In this document: positions 1-10,334 of the stretch, piece after piece
Position numbering within the stretch: position 1 is the first letter of the stretch
How the letters are laid out: each line of letters starts with the position of its first letter
NCBI RefSeq assembly: GCF_020906515.1
Contig: NC_085850.1
Coordinates: 496,001-560,000 of the forward strand
Direction of reading: 5' to 3'
From: Vanrija pseudolonga
Taxonomy: Eukaryota; Basidiomycota; Tremellomycetes; Trichosporonales; Trichosporonaceae
DNA: 64,000 nt
Position numbers and translations under genes: made by a program
The notes under the pieces: model-generated
The model's input: only the letters and a program-made list of their open reading frames with translations
What the model was told of the DNA's origin: nothing
The model's database searches: none

Positions 1-868
1 AAATCGCGCACGAGCAACGGGGCGGGCGTGATTGGCCAGCGCGGGCTGTTGACGTCACGAAGGCGGGCAGTGCCAGCACAGAAGTAACGCCGCGAGGGTG
101 GGGTGCCTACTTGCTCCCACGTAGGCGCTGGTTGCCATTCCATCCCACACACTTTCCCACGGCGGCGAGACGAGCACCCCGGCCCTGGACGACAAGGTGC
201 CAAGTGTCCTCTGCTGCGGCGCCACGCCTCTCAGTGCCCATCCCCCCATTTTCTCACGGTAGACGAGCAGAGGCGGGAGTATTTCGGCAACCCCTGACGC
301 TAGCGCGGGAGCATTTCCGTGGGGACTGAGCGCCAGCGAGGAGGGGGCCACGCGCCTATTGACCACTGGCTGGCTGGCTGGCTGGCTGGGCGATTGTGGC
401 ACTCCACTGGCAACAAAGTGGTGACCCCAGACCCAGCGATGCGGTAGCTCAATCTTATCAGTGACGCTGCTCATGCCCGCAGCAGCGGCTGGTGCTTGAG
501 GGCTTCCGCGTCTCGCGCCCGGCACACTCACTCCACACACATACCCTAGGTCACGTTCACGTTACAACTGCTACAACGAGGCGGGTCGGCGCAACTGCCC
601 CAGCGCCACGATACGGCATCGCGCCGTCGCAAGATGCCAATCGTGCGCCGTCGAGATCCACCCGACCCGGCCCCAACAACTCCACCATCCCCAAACAACG
701 CCCCCTATGCCAAACATGCTTATCGGCCTCCGTGTCCAACGCCTTCCCCTGTCCTGTCGATCTTTACGGGCCGGTCTCGGGTGCTAGCGCGGCGTAGCTC
801 CTGCCTCCCTGCCACGTCGGCGCCACGTACACGGCCGTGCGGGCGGCGGGTGGCGGCGTCGCGCCCGC
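1..868. other. No supported gene; CTGG microsatellite
   Basis: No reading frame here shows family motifs or a convincing exon chain. Six tandem CTGG units lie at 366-389. This stretch is downstream of the dioxygenase gene that ends at 869 and may be the flank of a gene lying outside the window. Confidence 0.5.
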
Positions 869-2247
869 CTAGACCAACACGTGCCGCTTGATACCCGGCT
901 CGAAGACGTCCCAATTCCGGTCCATGTTGCGCACGACGCCGGTCGGCCCAATCTCCTTGTCGTACCCGTTCCGCCGCTCGTGCTCCTTGACGGCGTCCTC
1001 GCCGCGGAGGTAGACGCTGTCGACGGCCGACGCGTCGAGGCCGCGCGCCTCGGCGTCGGCAATCATGCGCTTCAGCTCCTCGGGCACGCGCTCGCGCTTG
1101 AAGTATGCCGTGCGGGGGTAGAACTTGATGCGCTCCCGCGTCGGGATGTACTCTGGCACCGAGGTGCGGCCGAGGTTGCGCAGGATGACCTGCTCGCAGA
1201 GGGTCTGGCGCGTCAGTGTAGGGCCATGATGTCACAGCTGTGCGGGCACGCCGGGAGCAACTCGCGCCCACCCCAAAACACAACACTCACATAGTCGCCG
1301 TCGGCGCGGTTCAAGTTGTGCGGGTTGGCCAGGTTGATGTGCGGGTTGGTGATCACGCGTGCGTAGTGCTTGTGGTTGGGCGTGTGGGCATGCGGCAGCA
1401 GGCCGTGCGTCACGAAGATGTCGCCGGCCTTGGCCTCGATCTGCGCCCACTGCTTGGTCTCGAGACAGTGCCCGAAGATGTCGTCAAAGGGCGGGTCGAT
1501 GCCTTCGGGGTGGGTGTAGAAGCGTTCCACGAGTGCTGGGGGCGGGTCAGCCGGCGCGCGCATGCGGAGGGGCCAGTCAGGGGAGGAGGCCATGAGGTGC
1601 AGACCTGCCACCAGGCGAGCAGCCAGAGTGGCGACAACAGCCTACGACCCCTCCCCTACAGCACCACTCACACTTGATGCCGTCCTCGGCGAGGCAGGTG
1701 CCGCCGCCGTCGGGGAGCACGTCGGTGAAGCAGCAGATGACGGTGAGCGCGTTGCCCGACGAGTCGAGGAACTGGCGGTACCTGGGCAAGTCAGCGGGGT
1801 GCCCTTGTTGTTGTCGACTGCTCGTGCGCTGCGCGCACTCGCACACTGGCCAACTCACCAGTCATTGTCAATGTGCCACCCCTTGAGCGTGCTCGGCGCG
1901 TGTGTCCCGCCGATATGCTCCTCCTTGCCAAAGTTGATGATCATCTGGTCGCCATAGTATCGCTCGCGGACGGGGTCGATCATCTCCTCGCCGCCGACAA
2001 TCTCGCACATCTTGGCCCAGGCCACGGGCGAGAACTCGCTCACCGGCACCTCGCGGTGGCGCGGCATCTTGAGGTACTCCTCCTTCCAGGTGGATTTGTC
2101 GTGCTCGTCGTACCCGAGCCGGACCCACAGGTTGGCCATCCACTCGTGCAGATACTTGGGCGCGATGGCGTTCTCGATCTTGAGCCACCCGTGCTCGAGG
2201 AAGTGGGTGCGCTCGGCCTCGCTCAGGTGGGAGTAGGTGCGGGGCAT
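869..2247 (-). CDS. Phytanoyl-CoA dioxygenase (PhyH) family protein
   Basis: This is a non-haem Fe(II)/2-oxoglutarate dioxygenase of the PhyH family, which hydroxylates acyl-CoA or other small organic substrates. Four exons (2247-1859, 1781-1672, 1604-1291, 1204-869) give 382 residues. The facial triad is visible: H125-x-D127 in WHIDNDW, split from the next exon just after it, and the distal histidine H238 in the segment THGLLPHAHTPN, which has the usual H-x4-H-x3-N layout. The splice phases are consistent throughout and the protein continues coherently across each junction. A TATATA box lies about 54 bp upstream of the start. No peroxisomal C-terminal signal is seen (it ends VLV), so a cytosolic enzyme is likely. 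It lies upstream of two serine hydrolases and an UNC93-like transporter, so a role in the same catabolic set is possible. The substrate is unknown. Confidence 0.85.
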
Positions 2248-2300
2248 GGTGTGATGGTGGTGCTGCTGGCCCACTTCTCCAGCACCGTCCCCGCCCCCGT

Positions 2301-2306
2301 TATATA
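2301..2306 (-). promoter_or_regulatory. TATA box of the PhyH-type gene
   Basis: TATATA lies about 54 bp upstream of the ATG at 2247 on the minus strand, a typical fungal position. It suggests a regulated promoter. Confidence 0.5.
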
Positions 2307-4355
2307 CACACCTCGCGTCGACAGCACTCCCGGCCCGCCGGGCCACTGGATATGGTGCAGCGCAGACTACTTCCAACAGCATGGCACTCGAGCAGAGAGA
2401 CGCAGCTGGCCGCCAGCGGACGCTACATCCCCAAATCCGGGGCTACATCCGGGCTGGGGCGCCGGTTCGGACGAGCCCGACGGCGTCTGGGGCTCATAGT
2501 GGGGGGAGGCAGTCACGTGAATGACGCGGGTCGTGGCGATGATGGTCTTGTTGTGCATCTGTTGTGCGTCTCTATCGAGGCCAAGCCTCTTGCAGTGACA
2601 CGGGGTGGCGAGTAGGGAACGTGGAGGACGCGCGACACACACACCAAGCCTCACACACACGCGCCTCCCCACACACCAGCACCGCCTGCGAACGCGCCGG
2701 CCATAGCCAACCCCTCCCGCCCGTTTCCAATGCCGCGCGGCCTAACAGCATAGGGGAGTACAGACGCGGCGGACTCGGACTGGTCAACGACCTCGGTTCG
2801 ATCCTCCCCGGAGAGGTAATACGCTGCGATCTACGACTGCGCTACGGCCAGGAATCGTTGTCAACCAGAGCATCTCTTTTGTGGTCTGGCGTGGTTCGGG
2901 GCGGGTCCCTTTGCTCGACTGTTTCTGGGGTTGCGGCTGAGCGGGCTCGGGGTTGTGATCCTGCGGCGGTTTTCTATAGCTGGTGGCTGCAACTTGGCCC
3001 CCAGGACACAGTGTCTTGATCATTGAGAACAGTCGCCTGCTCGACCTCACGCCCGCACACACGCACCACCGGGGACCCCGCACACCCCTCAGTCAACTCT
3101 ACCCCGCACCAATGCCGTTCTTCCCGTACGCCACAAGCACCGTTAGATTGCTCAATGTCAGTTCCATGGATCTATGGCCATGCGTAGAAGTGTGACACGT
3201 TGCCGTACCGCTCCACTGCTCACCCAACTTTCACTCCGCGCGACTTCCGCTGTTGGGTCAACGTTATCAGCATCCGAACGAAGTCGCACTTAAAACCTTG
3301 CGTTGCGCATGTCACTTGTCACTCACTCCCTCTGCCCGAACATGGCCGACGATGCGGTCGCAGACAGCTTGCAGCGAGCGCGGTTTGTTTGAGTGGGCTG
3401 AAGTGGACTAGCGCGGTCTGATGGTTGACGTCGAGACGAGATAGGCTCTGTCGGTGGAGGTGGGCTCTTCCCTGCGTCCGCGCGGCATCGAAGTGGACGG
3501 ACGTCCGCCAACCTTGAGACTGCGGGATGGGGTGTTAGTTGGACAGGTGAGTGATGGCTCAGTGAGATACTGCGACTCGGAGTGGACGTGAAGACTTGGA
3601 GCGGTGATAGGCCGACGAGCGGTGCGACGCAACGATCCCCTTGGTCAGCGGGCTTATTATAGGCATGCTGGCTAAGCATGCCGCCCCCCAGGCCACAGGA
3701 TGCGAACCGCCTCGCTCATCGCAGAAGAGTGCACAGTTGCAAGGCGATGGTCGTGTCGAGCGTCGATCCGTCACGGAGACGACGAGACAGGCAACACTGC
3801 TCCCTGGGCGCCAAGTGTCAACAAAGGCGGCGGGCCGGGATGTTGTCGGTTATGTCCCAACCCGAAGTCGATCAACCGTCATGTGACATCATGGCCCCCC
3901 TCGGCGGATGTCCTCCAATGTTCCGCTCTCTTACCGAGCTTGAAGCTTGACAGCAGCAGCCTCCCCTGTGTAGCATCCCGTACGTAGAGGCGTGCGCACC
4001 CAAACACCGAGGCCTCGAGGCAATGACTTAGCCGAGATATTGTACCCCTCGGCCCGCTTTGGCGGCTGTTCGCCAACGCGCGCCGCAGCCTTTCGCGGGG
4101 GGCGGCGACCTTCCGTATGTGCCCTTCGGTCGCGGCACAGGGTTACACACCGAGCCTTGCCTTGCCTCGCCTCGCGGTGCGCGCATGCAGCATGCACACT
4201 AGGATATCACCTGAGGGGGCGGGGCGCGGGGGGTGAGGCGGCGCAGAGCGGTAGCCGGGCGGTACAGTGCGACAAGAGCGTCAGTCACCCGGCTGTACAA
4301 TCTTTGGGGATGATGGATACACGGCCAGCCAGAGACGGACGGCGCGCGTCGTGTA

Positions 4356-4362
4356 CATAAAG
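4356..4362 (+). promoter_or_regulatory. TATA-like element of hydrolase A
   Basis: CATAAAG lies about 50 bp upstream of the ATG at 4409. It is a weak match and is supported mainly by its position. Confidence 0.3.
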
Positions 4363-4408
4363 GCCAAGCAACGGTGCACCAGACGAGATCACACCCACTA
4401 TCCCAACC

Positions 4409-5794
4409 ATGTCCGTCAAGCTCTCAGACAAGGCCACCAAGGAGATCGACCAGCTCCTCGCCGACTACCCGCAGGAGGGATACCCCGGCACCATTGTCGG
4501 CGCTATCAACAAGGCGGGCGAGATCCTCTACCTCAAGCCGACGGGCCTCAAGAACGTTGACACCAAGGAGAAGTATGACAAGGACACGGTGGGTTTGTTG
4601 GGTGCCAGCCAGCGCTGACGACAGGTCTTCTGGGTCGCGTCGTTCTCCAAGCTCGTGACGGCCGTCGGCGCGATGCAGCTCGCCGAGCAGGGCAAGATCA
4701 ACCTCGACGACCCCGTTTCCAAGGTCCTCCCCGAGCTCACCAAGCCCGAGGTCATTGTGAGCACGACCGCCACCGAGATCAAGACGAGGCCCGCTACGTG
4801 AGTGCTCTTCGTTGCCGCCATGGCTGACCCCCAGCGTGCCCATCACGTACCGCATGCTCCTGACGCACACTTCGGGCCTCGGCTACCCCTTCTGGAACCA
4901 GGACATCCTGAACTGGGCCGGACAGTCGGGCCAGGCGAGCTGGTTCACCAACGTCAACCACCCGCTCGTGTTCGAGCCCGGCACCAGCTGGGAGTACTCT
5001 GTCGGCCTGGACTGGATGGCCGTGGCGATGGAGCGCATCACGGGCTTGACCCTTGACCAGTACTCCAAGAGTAAGTTGGGTTCACGACCCACGCTCACAC
5101 CCCAGAGTACATCTTTGACCCGCTCGGCATGAAGGACTCGACGTTCAACCTTGCAACCCGCCCCGACCTCCAGCCGCGCCTGTCCACGCTGCACACATGG
5201 GACCCGGCGACGGAGAAGACCGCAACGATGCCGTTCGCGCACAACCCGCTCGGCGTCGACGGGCCCGAGCTGCAGTCGGGCGGCGCGGGCCTGCACTCCA
5301 CGCCAGAGGACTACCTCCGCCTCCTGCAGGTGCTGCTCAACGGCGGCGAGAACGAGAAGGGCACGCGCATCCTCAAGGCCGACACGGTCAAGCTCATGTT
5401 CGAGGACCAGATCGCCGACTTCAAGGACAAGGGCGCGCTCGGCGACTCGGCGCCCCCCGCCGCCATCCCGGCGTTCGTGCACACCCCGCTCGTCATGGCG
5501 CCGGGGCTTGCAAAGGGCTGGGGCTTGTCGTTCCTGCGTGAGTCGGGCCCCAGGGATGCGTAGAGAGAGCCAGCTGACGCCGCCCCAGTTAACAAGGACG
5601 ACTGGCCCGGAAACCGCAAGGCCGGCACCGCAGAGTGGGCCGGCATCGCATGTCTCTCGTGGGTCGCCGACCCGACGAGCGAGATTGCCTTTGTCATCTT
5701 CAACGAGATCCTCCCCTTCTGGCAGCCCAAGTTCATCGAGACGATGCAAAAGGTCCAGGGCATCATCTACGCCCCCGGAGCGCTCGTCAAGTAG
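4409..5794 (+). CDS. Class-C beta-lactamase-fold serine hydrolase A (EstB-like)
   Basis: This belongs to the beta-lactamase-related serine hydrolase family (PF00144), which in fungi comprises esterases, transesterases and amidases rather than antibiotic-resistance enzymes. Five exons (4409-4588, 4625-4797, 4835-5070, 5106-5537, 5589-5794) separated by 36-51 nt introns give 408 residues. The catalytic S66-x-x-K69 is in VASFSKL, and the second motif Y172-S-V follows the segment FEPGTSWEY. The HTSG segment near residue 129 and a closing Gly-Trp-Gly stretch are also typical. There is no signal peptide, so the enzyme is probably cytosolic. A close paralogue lies at 8700-10182, with the catalytic Ser, Lys and Tyr at identical residue numbers. 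The two flank an UNC93-like transporter. The substrate may be an ester or lactone, but this is not provable from sequence. Confidence 0.9.
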
Positions 5795-6363
5795 GCAGTA
5801 GTGGTAGTCGTCGTAATGTAGTCTTTAGTATGTATGGGTCAGAAGGGATGCCGTGAACGAGGCAGAGAGAGTGGTGGGTCATCAATCGCCGCTGCCAGTG
5901 TCATCTGTAAGTGGCGCCAAGCACAGGGTCGTAGAAGCACGAATAACACGGTCCGTCGCGAGACTTGGGACAGTGCATGGCTGCCGACAAACAAGACACA
6001 CTGGCCCAAGCCGGTGCTCCGCCTCCGCGCACACACAAACACCCCCACATGCACACAAAAGAGTATCTCCCCCGCTCCCGAACCCCGGCCGCCAGTCCCC
6101 TTCCTCCTGGAACCGGTTCGGATTCAGCGAGCAGGCTCGAACACTCGACCTGTCGTTCGACTTGCGACGAACAACCGGCCTTGCACCCGCTGCGCTGTGC
6201 TGGCGGGTGTTGTTCTCCGGTCGGTTGAGTGCTTCATAACCGCCATCCAGCTGCGGTCGACCGAGCAACGCCACACCGCGCCACGGGTGTTGACGCCAAG
6301 TCGCAAGTGTGCCTCTTCCACGTCCGAACCCTTTGCATCACCTTTATCACCCATTTACAACGC
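5795..6363. other. Convergent 3' intergenic region with a repeat copy
   Basis: This lies between the ends of hydrolase A and the UNC93-like gene. It contains one copy of a 92-bp dispersed repeat (6051-6142, listed separately). No gene is seen. Confidence 0.6.
6051..6142 (-). repeat. 92-bp dispersed repeat, copy 1
   Basis: The reverse complement of this segment matches 19505-19596 over 92 bp with two mismatches that I can count. Read on the minus strand it starts with a tRNA B-box-like GTTCGAGCC and ends near a CTTTT run, which is the layout of a Pol III transcribed element. It does not fold as a tRNA, because the T-arm loop is one base short in the better copy. A tRNA-derived short interspersed element is a possible origin. 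Confidence 0.7.
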
Positions 6364-8147
6364 TCACTTCTCCTCACGGGCGGCCTCGCGCGCCTCGGCC
6401 CAGTCCTCAACGTACCCAAACGTGCCCTTCTCGTCCGCCCGCCAGATCCAGATATGCAGCCACGTGCCAAGCACGAGCACGACCGCCAAGAAGAAGATGT
6501 TGATGATGCCGAGTTTGTACATGGCGAGCTGGAGCGAGCCGATGCCGAACCCGACCGCGGCGGACCCGCTCTCGGCCGAGCGCAGCGTCGCGATGATGCG
6601 GCTCATGCGCACGCCGTCCGAGTTCTTGGGGATGATGTACGCGGCCATGTAGTAGTCTAGGGGGTGCGTGTGAGTGCGAGTACAGTATGGCAGAGCACAC
6701 GCCGACTCACTGTAGCCGTACGACACCCACGCGGCGGCGCTGCCGAGCACCGCGGGGAACCACCACACGGCCCAGCGGCGCGTCTCCCAGTCGTAGACGA
6801 CGGTGGCTTCGGGGTGGTTCTTTATGTACACCAGGTCGACCATGACCCAGATCACGCAGACGGCGATGACCGCTGGGGGTTAGCAGAGTGACAGGGAAAG
6901 CACTTGCCTTGGATGACGGACCACGCGATGACGAGCTTCTTGCGCAGGCGGATGTTCGAGTCGAGGAGGTACTGCTGTCAGGTAGGGCAGGGTGGGAGGT
7001 GCTCACTCCGTTGGCTTGGTGCCCTGGGCGTCAGCTTCTGAGGTGGGTGTGCCAGCTTACAGATGATGGAAAGGACGGGCTGCACGATCGACGACATGCC
7101 GCGCACGCGCACCGAGAAGTCTGGCGTCAGCTGAGCAACAACGCGTCTAGCTCACAGTATGCGAGGTATGTGCCTGTGCGAGTCAGCTTCATGCTGGTCT
7201 CTCGGACTTACTAAAGAAACTCGGGACAAAGAGCGAGTGGCTCCAGAGGAAGGCCGCAGCCAACACACGCGGGTGGCGCAGCTCGAGCAGCGTAAGCCAC
7301 ACCTCCTTGAAGAACCCTTCACTCGGCAGCGCAGGCACCGGGCGGCCGTCGGCGCGCTTCACTTGCCTGGGGTTGGACAGCAACAAGGAAAACAGGGGCG
7401 CGCACGAGCTGAGGCCCACGAACACGAGGTACGTCTTTGGCCTCAGCCCGCCGGGCTTGGCAATGTCGACGTTGAGCGCGAGGTTGATCGCACCACCGAC
7501 CAGCGTGGCGAGGTTGAACAGGCTCTGCCAGATGGCCACGAGACGCCCCTTGCGCGCGGGCTCAGAGTACACCATGATGATGGTGCCTTCTGTCACCCAG
7601 AAGATGCCTGACGTCAGGCCGCAGATCACGGCCCCGAGGATGAGGAACCACTGGTTGCCGAACGCCGAGTTGGTGTACTGGTGTGGCGTCAGTGCGGGGC
7701 ATACGGCTCATCCCAACGCGGTACGCACCAAAGCCGCCGCGTACGGAGCGTACCCCGCTGCACCGATCGCCAGCGACGTGCGGACGTTAAACTTGGAGAT
7801 AAACTGGGGTCAGTGGCGCCGTGCCTCGTGTGGCGGACTCACGCCGGCTGGGCGAGTCAGTGGACAGGAGGAGGCGGCGACTCACTGGCAGCGAGGGCAG
7901 AGGGCACGATGAGCGCGAACGCGACGGCGACGCTCGCGTTCCCGATCTTGACGTCGGCGAGACCACCGGCGCCGGTGGCCGCGCACGCAGCGTACATCCC
8001 CGGCGCGAGGAAGGACGCGATGCCCGTCACCACGGCCTGGGTGTACGTGCTCCTGAACCACGGCACGCTGGCCGGGGCGGGCTCGGCGAGCGTGTCTTTC
8101 GCTTCGGCCTTCTCGCCCACTGAATGGACGCTGGCGGGGCGGCTCAT
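6364..8147 (-). CDS. UNC93-like MFS transporter (DUF895 type)
   Basis: This is a polytopic membrane protein of the UNC93-like branch of the major facilitator superfamily. I reconstruct ten exons: 8147-7886, 7847-7843, 7803-7729, 7677-7212, 7173-7156, 7120-7061, 7023-7007, 6974-6908, 6872-6711 and 6656-6364, giving 474 residues. Exon 2 is only 5 nt (CCGGC) and restores the frame into the segment FISKFNVRTSLAIG, which carries the Gly and Leu pattern of the UNC93 loop. Exons 5 and 7 are 18 and 17 nt. The intron at 6873-6907 uses a GC donor (AG/GCAAGT). The acceptor near 6971-6977 is CAGCAG, so one Gln is optional. It is flanked by the two serine-hydrolase paralogues and probably moves a related metabolite. 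Most introns are 32-54 nt. Confidence 0.85.
7843..7847 (-). other. 5-nt microexon of the UNC93-like gene
   Basis: CCGGC is preceded by CGCCCAG and followed by GTGAGT. The flanking introns are 38 and 39 nt, the modal size here. Without it the reading frame of exon 3 cannot be joined to exon 1, because exon 1 ends with one spare base and exon 3 is needed in phase 0. Confidence 0.8.
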
Positions 8148-8699
8148 TGTGTCTATGACTATGAAGAGGAGAAGGCGTGAGTGTCTCGCGACTTGGGGAG
8201 GAGGGGGAAATACACAAACTTCCTACCCCTGATATACCGTTCGAGTCGGTGCCACTCCGCCGGCGAGGCCCATCGTCACCTGACTCCCTATCTGCATATC
8301 TCTGCTGTACAAGCGCGTAAAGCGCTTTGTTCGCTCCCCCTTTCCATCCCGATTAGCGTATGCGACCGGGTATGAAGGCCACGAGCTGGTACCGGCTGTC
8401 GGGAGAGCTATCTTGGCGTGAACGCCACCCACAATCTCCGCAGGGCCCCACGGCCCCCGCCTCGGAATCCCCTCCTCTGTCTCCTCGCTCGCCCAGGACA
8501 GCACAACAATACCGTACATATCTCCTGCTCGTCTTGGCACTGCGTAGCCTTCGAGTAGAAGCGCGAGAAGCGCGCATAGGCTCTTCGGTCGCGTTCTCGA
8601 AGCCGGAGAAGGAGTCGGCTTCGCCCGACCCGACTGTGGTCTCGTATTATTTACATCGTTGCCACTAACTCCCCCACTCAGCCCCCCACACAACGCACA
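8148..8699. promoter_or_regulatory. Shared divergent promoter, UNC93-like transporter and hydrolase B
   Basis: This 552-bp region separates two divergent starts, so the transporter and the second hydrolase could be co-regulated from it. A GATATACC element at about 8229-8236 is a possible TATA box for the transporter. No gene is seen inside. Confidence 0.5.
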
Positions 8700-10182
8700 A
8701 TGGTCCACCTATCCCCCGCTGCTGTCGCCCAAATCGACGCCCTGCTCGACGCGTACGCTGCGAAGCCGGGGCACCCGGGCACGCTGATAGGCATCACCAA
8801 CAAGGCTGGCGAGCGCCTCTTCCTCCGCGCGGCCGGCACGAAGGACCTCGGCACCGGCGCAGCGTACGCCAACGACACGGTGTTCTGGGTCGCGTCGTGC
8901 ACCAAGCTCATCACGAGCGTGGCCGCGATGCAGCTCGTTGCCGCGGGCAAGATCGGGCTCGACGACGACGTGGGCCGCGTTTGTCCCGAGCTCGCGAGCC
9001 CCGACGTCGTCGTGTCGTCGACCGACACGGAGATCACAACGCGCAAGGCGACGTGAGTTGCCCCCCTCTGCATCTACACCGCTGACTGCCCAGCAAACCG
9101 ATCACGCTGCACCACCTCCTTACCCACACAGCGGGGTTCACGTACCCGTGGTACAACATCCACGTGCGCCGGTGGTGCGGGCTGCACCCGGACGCGGACC
9201 CGCTGCGCGCTCTCGACTCGGTAAGCTCGGCGGCTTCAGCCGGCTGCTAACCACCCAGCCGCTTGTCGCTGAGCCCGGCGCCAAGTTCGACTACGGCGTC
9301 AGCGTCGACTGGGCCGGCGTGGTCGTCGAGCGCGTGTCGGGCCAGTCGCTGGAGGACTACTGCCAGGGTGCGTTATCTACTACGGGCTGCCGCTGACCCA
9401 CCCCAGAAAACATCTTCGGCGCGCTCGGCATGGCGTCCACCTCGTTCGACATGGCCTCCCGGCCCGACCTGGCGGCACGCCTCGCGACCCTGCACCTCTG
9501 GGACGGTAAGGAGACCTTCACGCCGTACGCGTTCGGTGATACGGCCGCGTGGCCCAAGGTCGTCGCGCAGGGCACCGAGAAATCGGGCGGCGGCGGCCTC
9601 TTCACCACAGGCGAAGACTACCTCACCCTCCTGTCGACGCTACTCAACAACGGCGCGCACCCGACCACCGGGAAGCGCATCCTCCCCGCCCCCGTGGTAG
9701 GGGACATGTTCGCCAACCAGGTGGCCGACGTGCCGGACCAAGGCGCGCTAGGGGACAACGCGAGCGTCGCGACGACGGACACGGGCGTGGCGGACGGCGC
9801 GCTCGTGCTGCTCCCTGGCGAGCGGAAGGGCTGGGGGCTGGGGCATTTACGTGGGTCCTGTCTGTCCTGCGGGAGGTGGCGCTGACGGAGACCAGTCAAC
9901 CTAGATGACATTGACGGCGGGCGGCGGGCCAACTCTGGCGAATGGGTGGGTACAGGGCAGGAGGCTGAGCGTGCTGACTTTGCCAGGGAGGTATCTCCAA
10001 CTGCTTCTGGCTCGCGGACCGCACGTCGGAAATCGGCATCATCGTCTTCAACGACATCCTCCCGTATGGCGGTGCGTAATCTTATCTCTGTACCTAAGCG
10101 CTTATCTATCACAGTCCCCGCGTTTATCGAGCTCGAGACCCAGGTCCAGAAGGTCGTCTACTCGCCCGGCGCCCTAATCTAG
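8700..10182 (+). CDS. Class-C beta-lactamase-fold serine hydrolase B (paralogue)
   Basis: This is a second PF00144-type serine hydrolase, paralogous to the one at 4409-5794. Seven exons (8700-9052, 9094-9220, 9259-9367, 9407-9850, 9896-9945, 9987-10071, 10115-10182) give 411 residues. The catalytic S66-x-x-K69 is in VASCTKL and the tyrosine is Y172 in FDYGV, exactly the positions in the paralogue. The C-terminal part (NCFWLADRTSEIGIIVFND) aligns with ACLSWVADPTSEIAFVIFN of the paralogue. It has two more introns than the paralogue near the 3' end, so intron gain or loss followed duplication. The region between residues 139 and 160 differs strongly (Arg/Asp-rich), which may alter the substrate pocket. 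It shares a promoter region with the UNC93-like transporter. Confidence 0.88.
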
Positions 10183-10334
10183 CCGCGCGCGCGCTCGCGC
10201 CCCGCCCCCGCTCGTATGTAAACGCCAATGCACAACATGATTATGGGTAATGTACAACGCGCCTGGCGGCTTGATTTTCTCCACTATGGGTTGTAATGCT
10301 CGTCTCGTCTCCCGTCTCCCCTCCCTCCTGTTCC

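Larger units (their letters stand above)
2248..4408. other. Divergent intergenic region, no gene seen
   Basis: This 2.2 kb stretch separates the PhyH-type gene (minus) from the first serine hydrolase (plus). Both promoters must lie in it. The possible frames are short and show no domain or consistent exon chain. It is unusually long for this compact locus. Confidence 0.5.

Noticed and set aside
2800-2825. tRNA B-box-like GGTTCGATCC
   Set aside because: The T-arm does not pair and no acceptor stem can be formed around it.
4409-10182. Reading the two serine hydrolases as antibiotic-resistance beta-lactamases
   Set aside because: The family fold is shared, but fungal members are esterase- or transesterase-like, and nothing here points to lactam hydrolysis.
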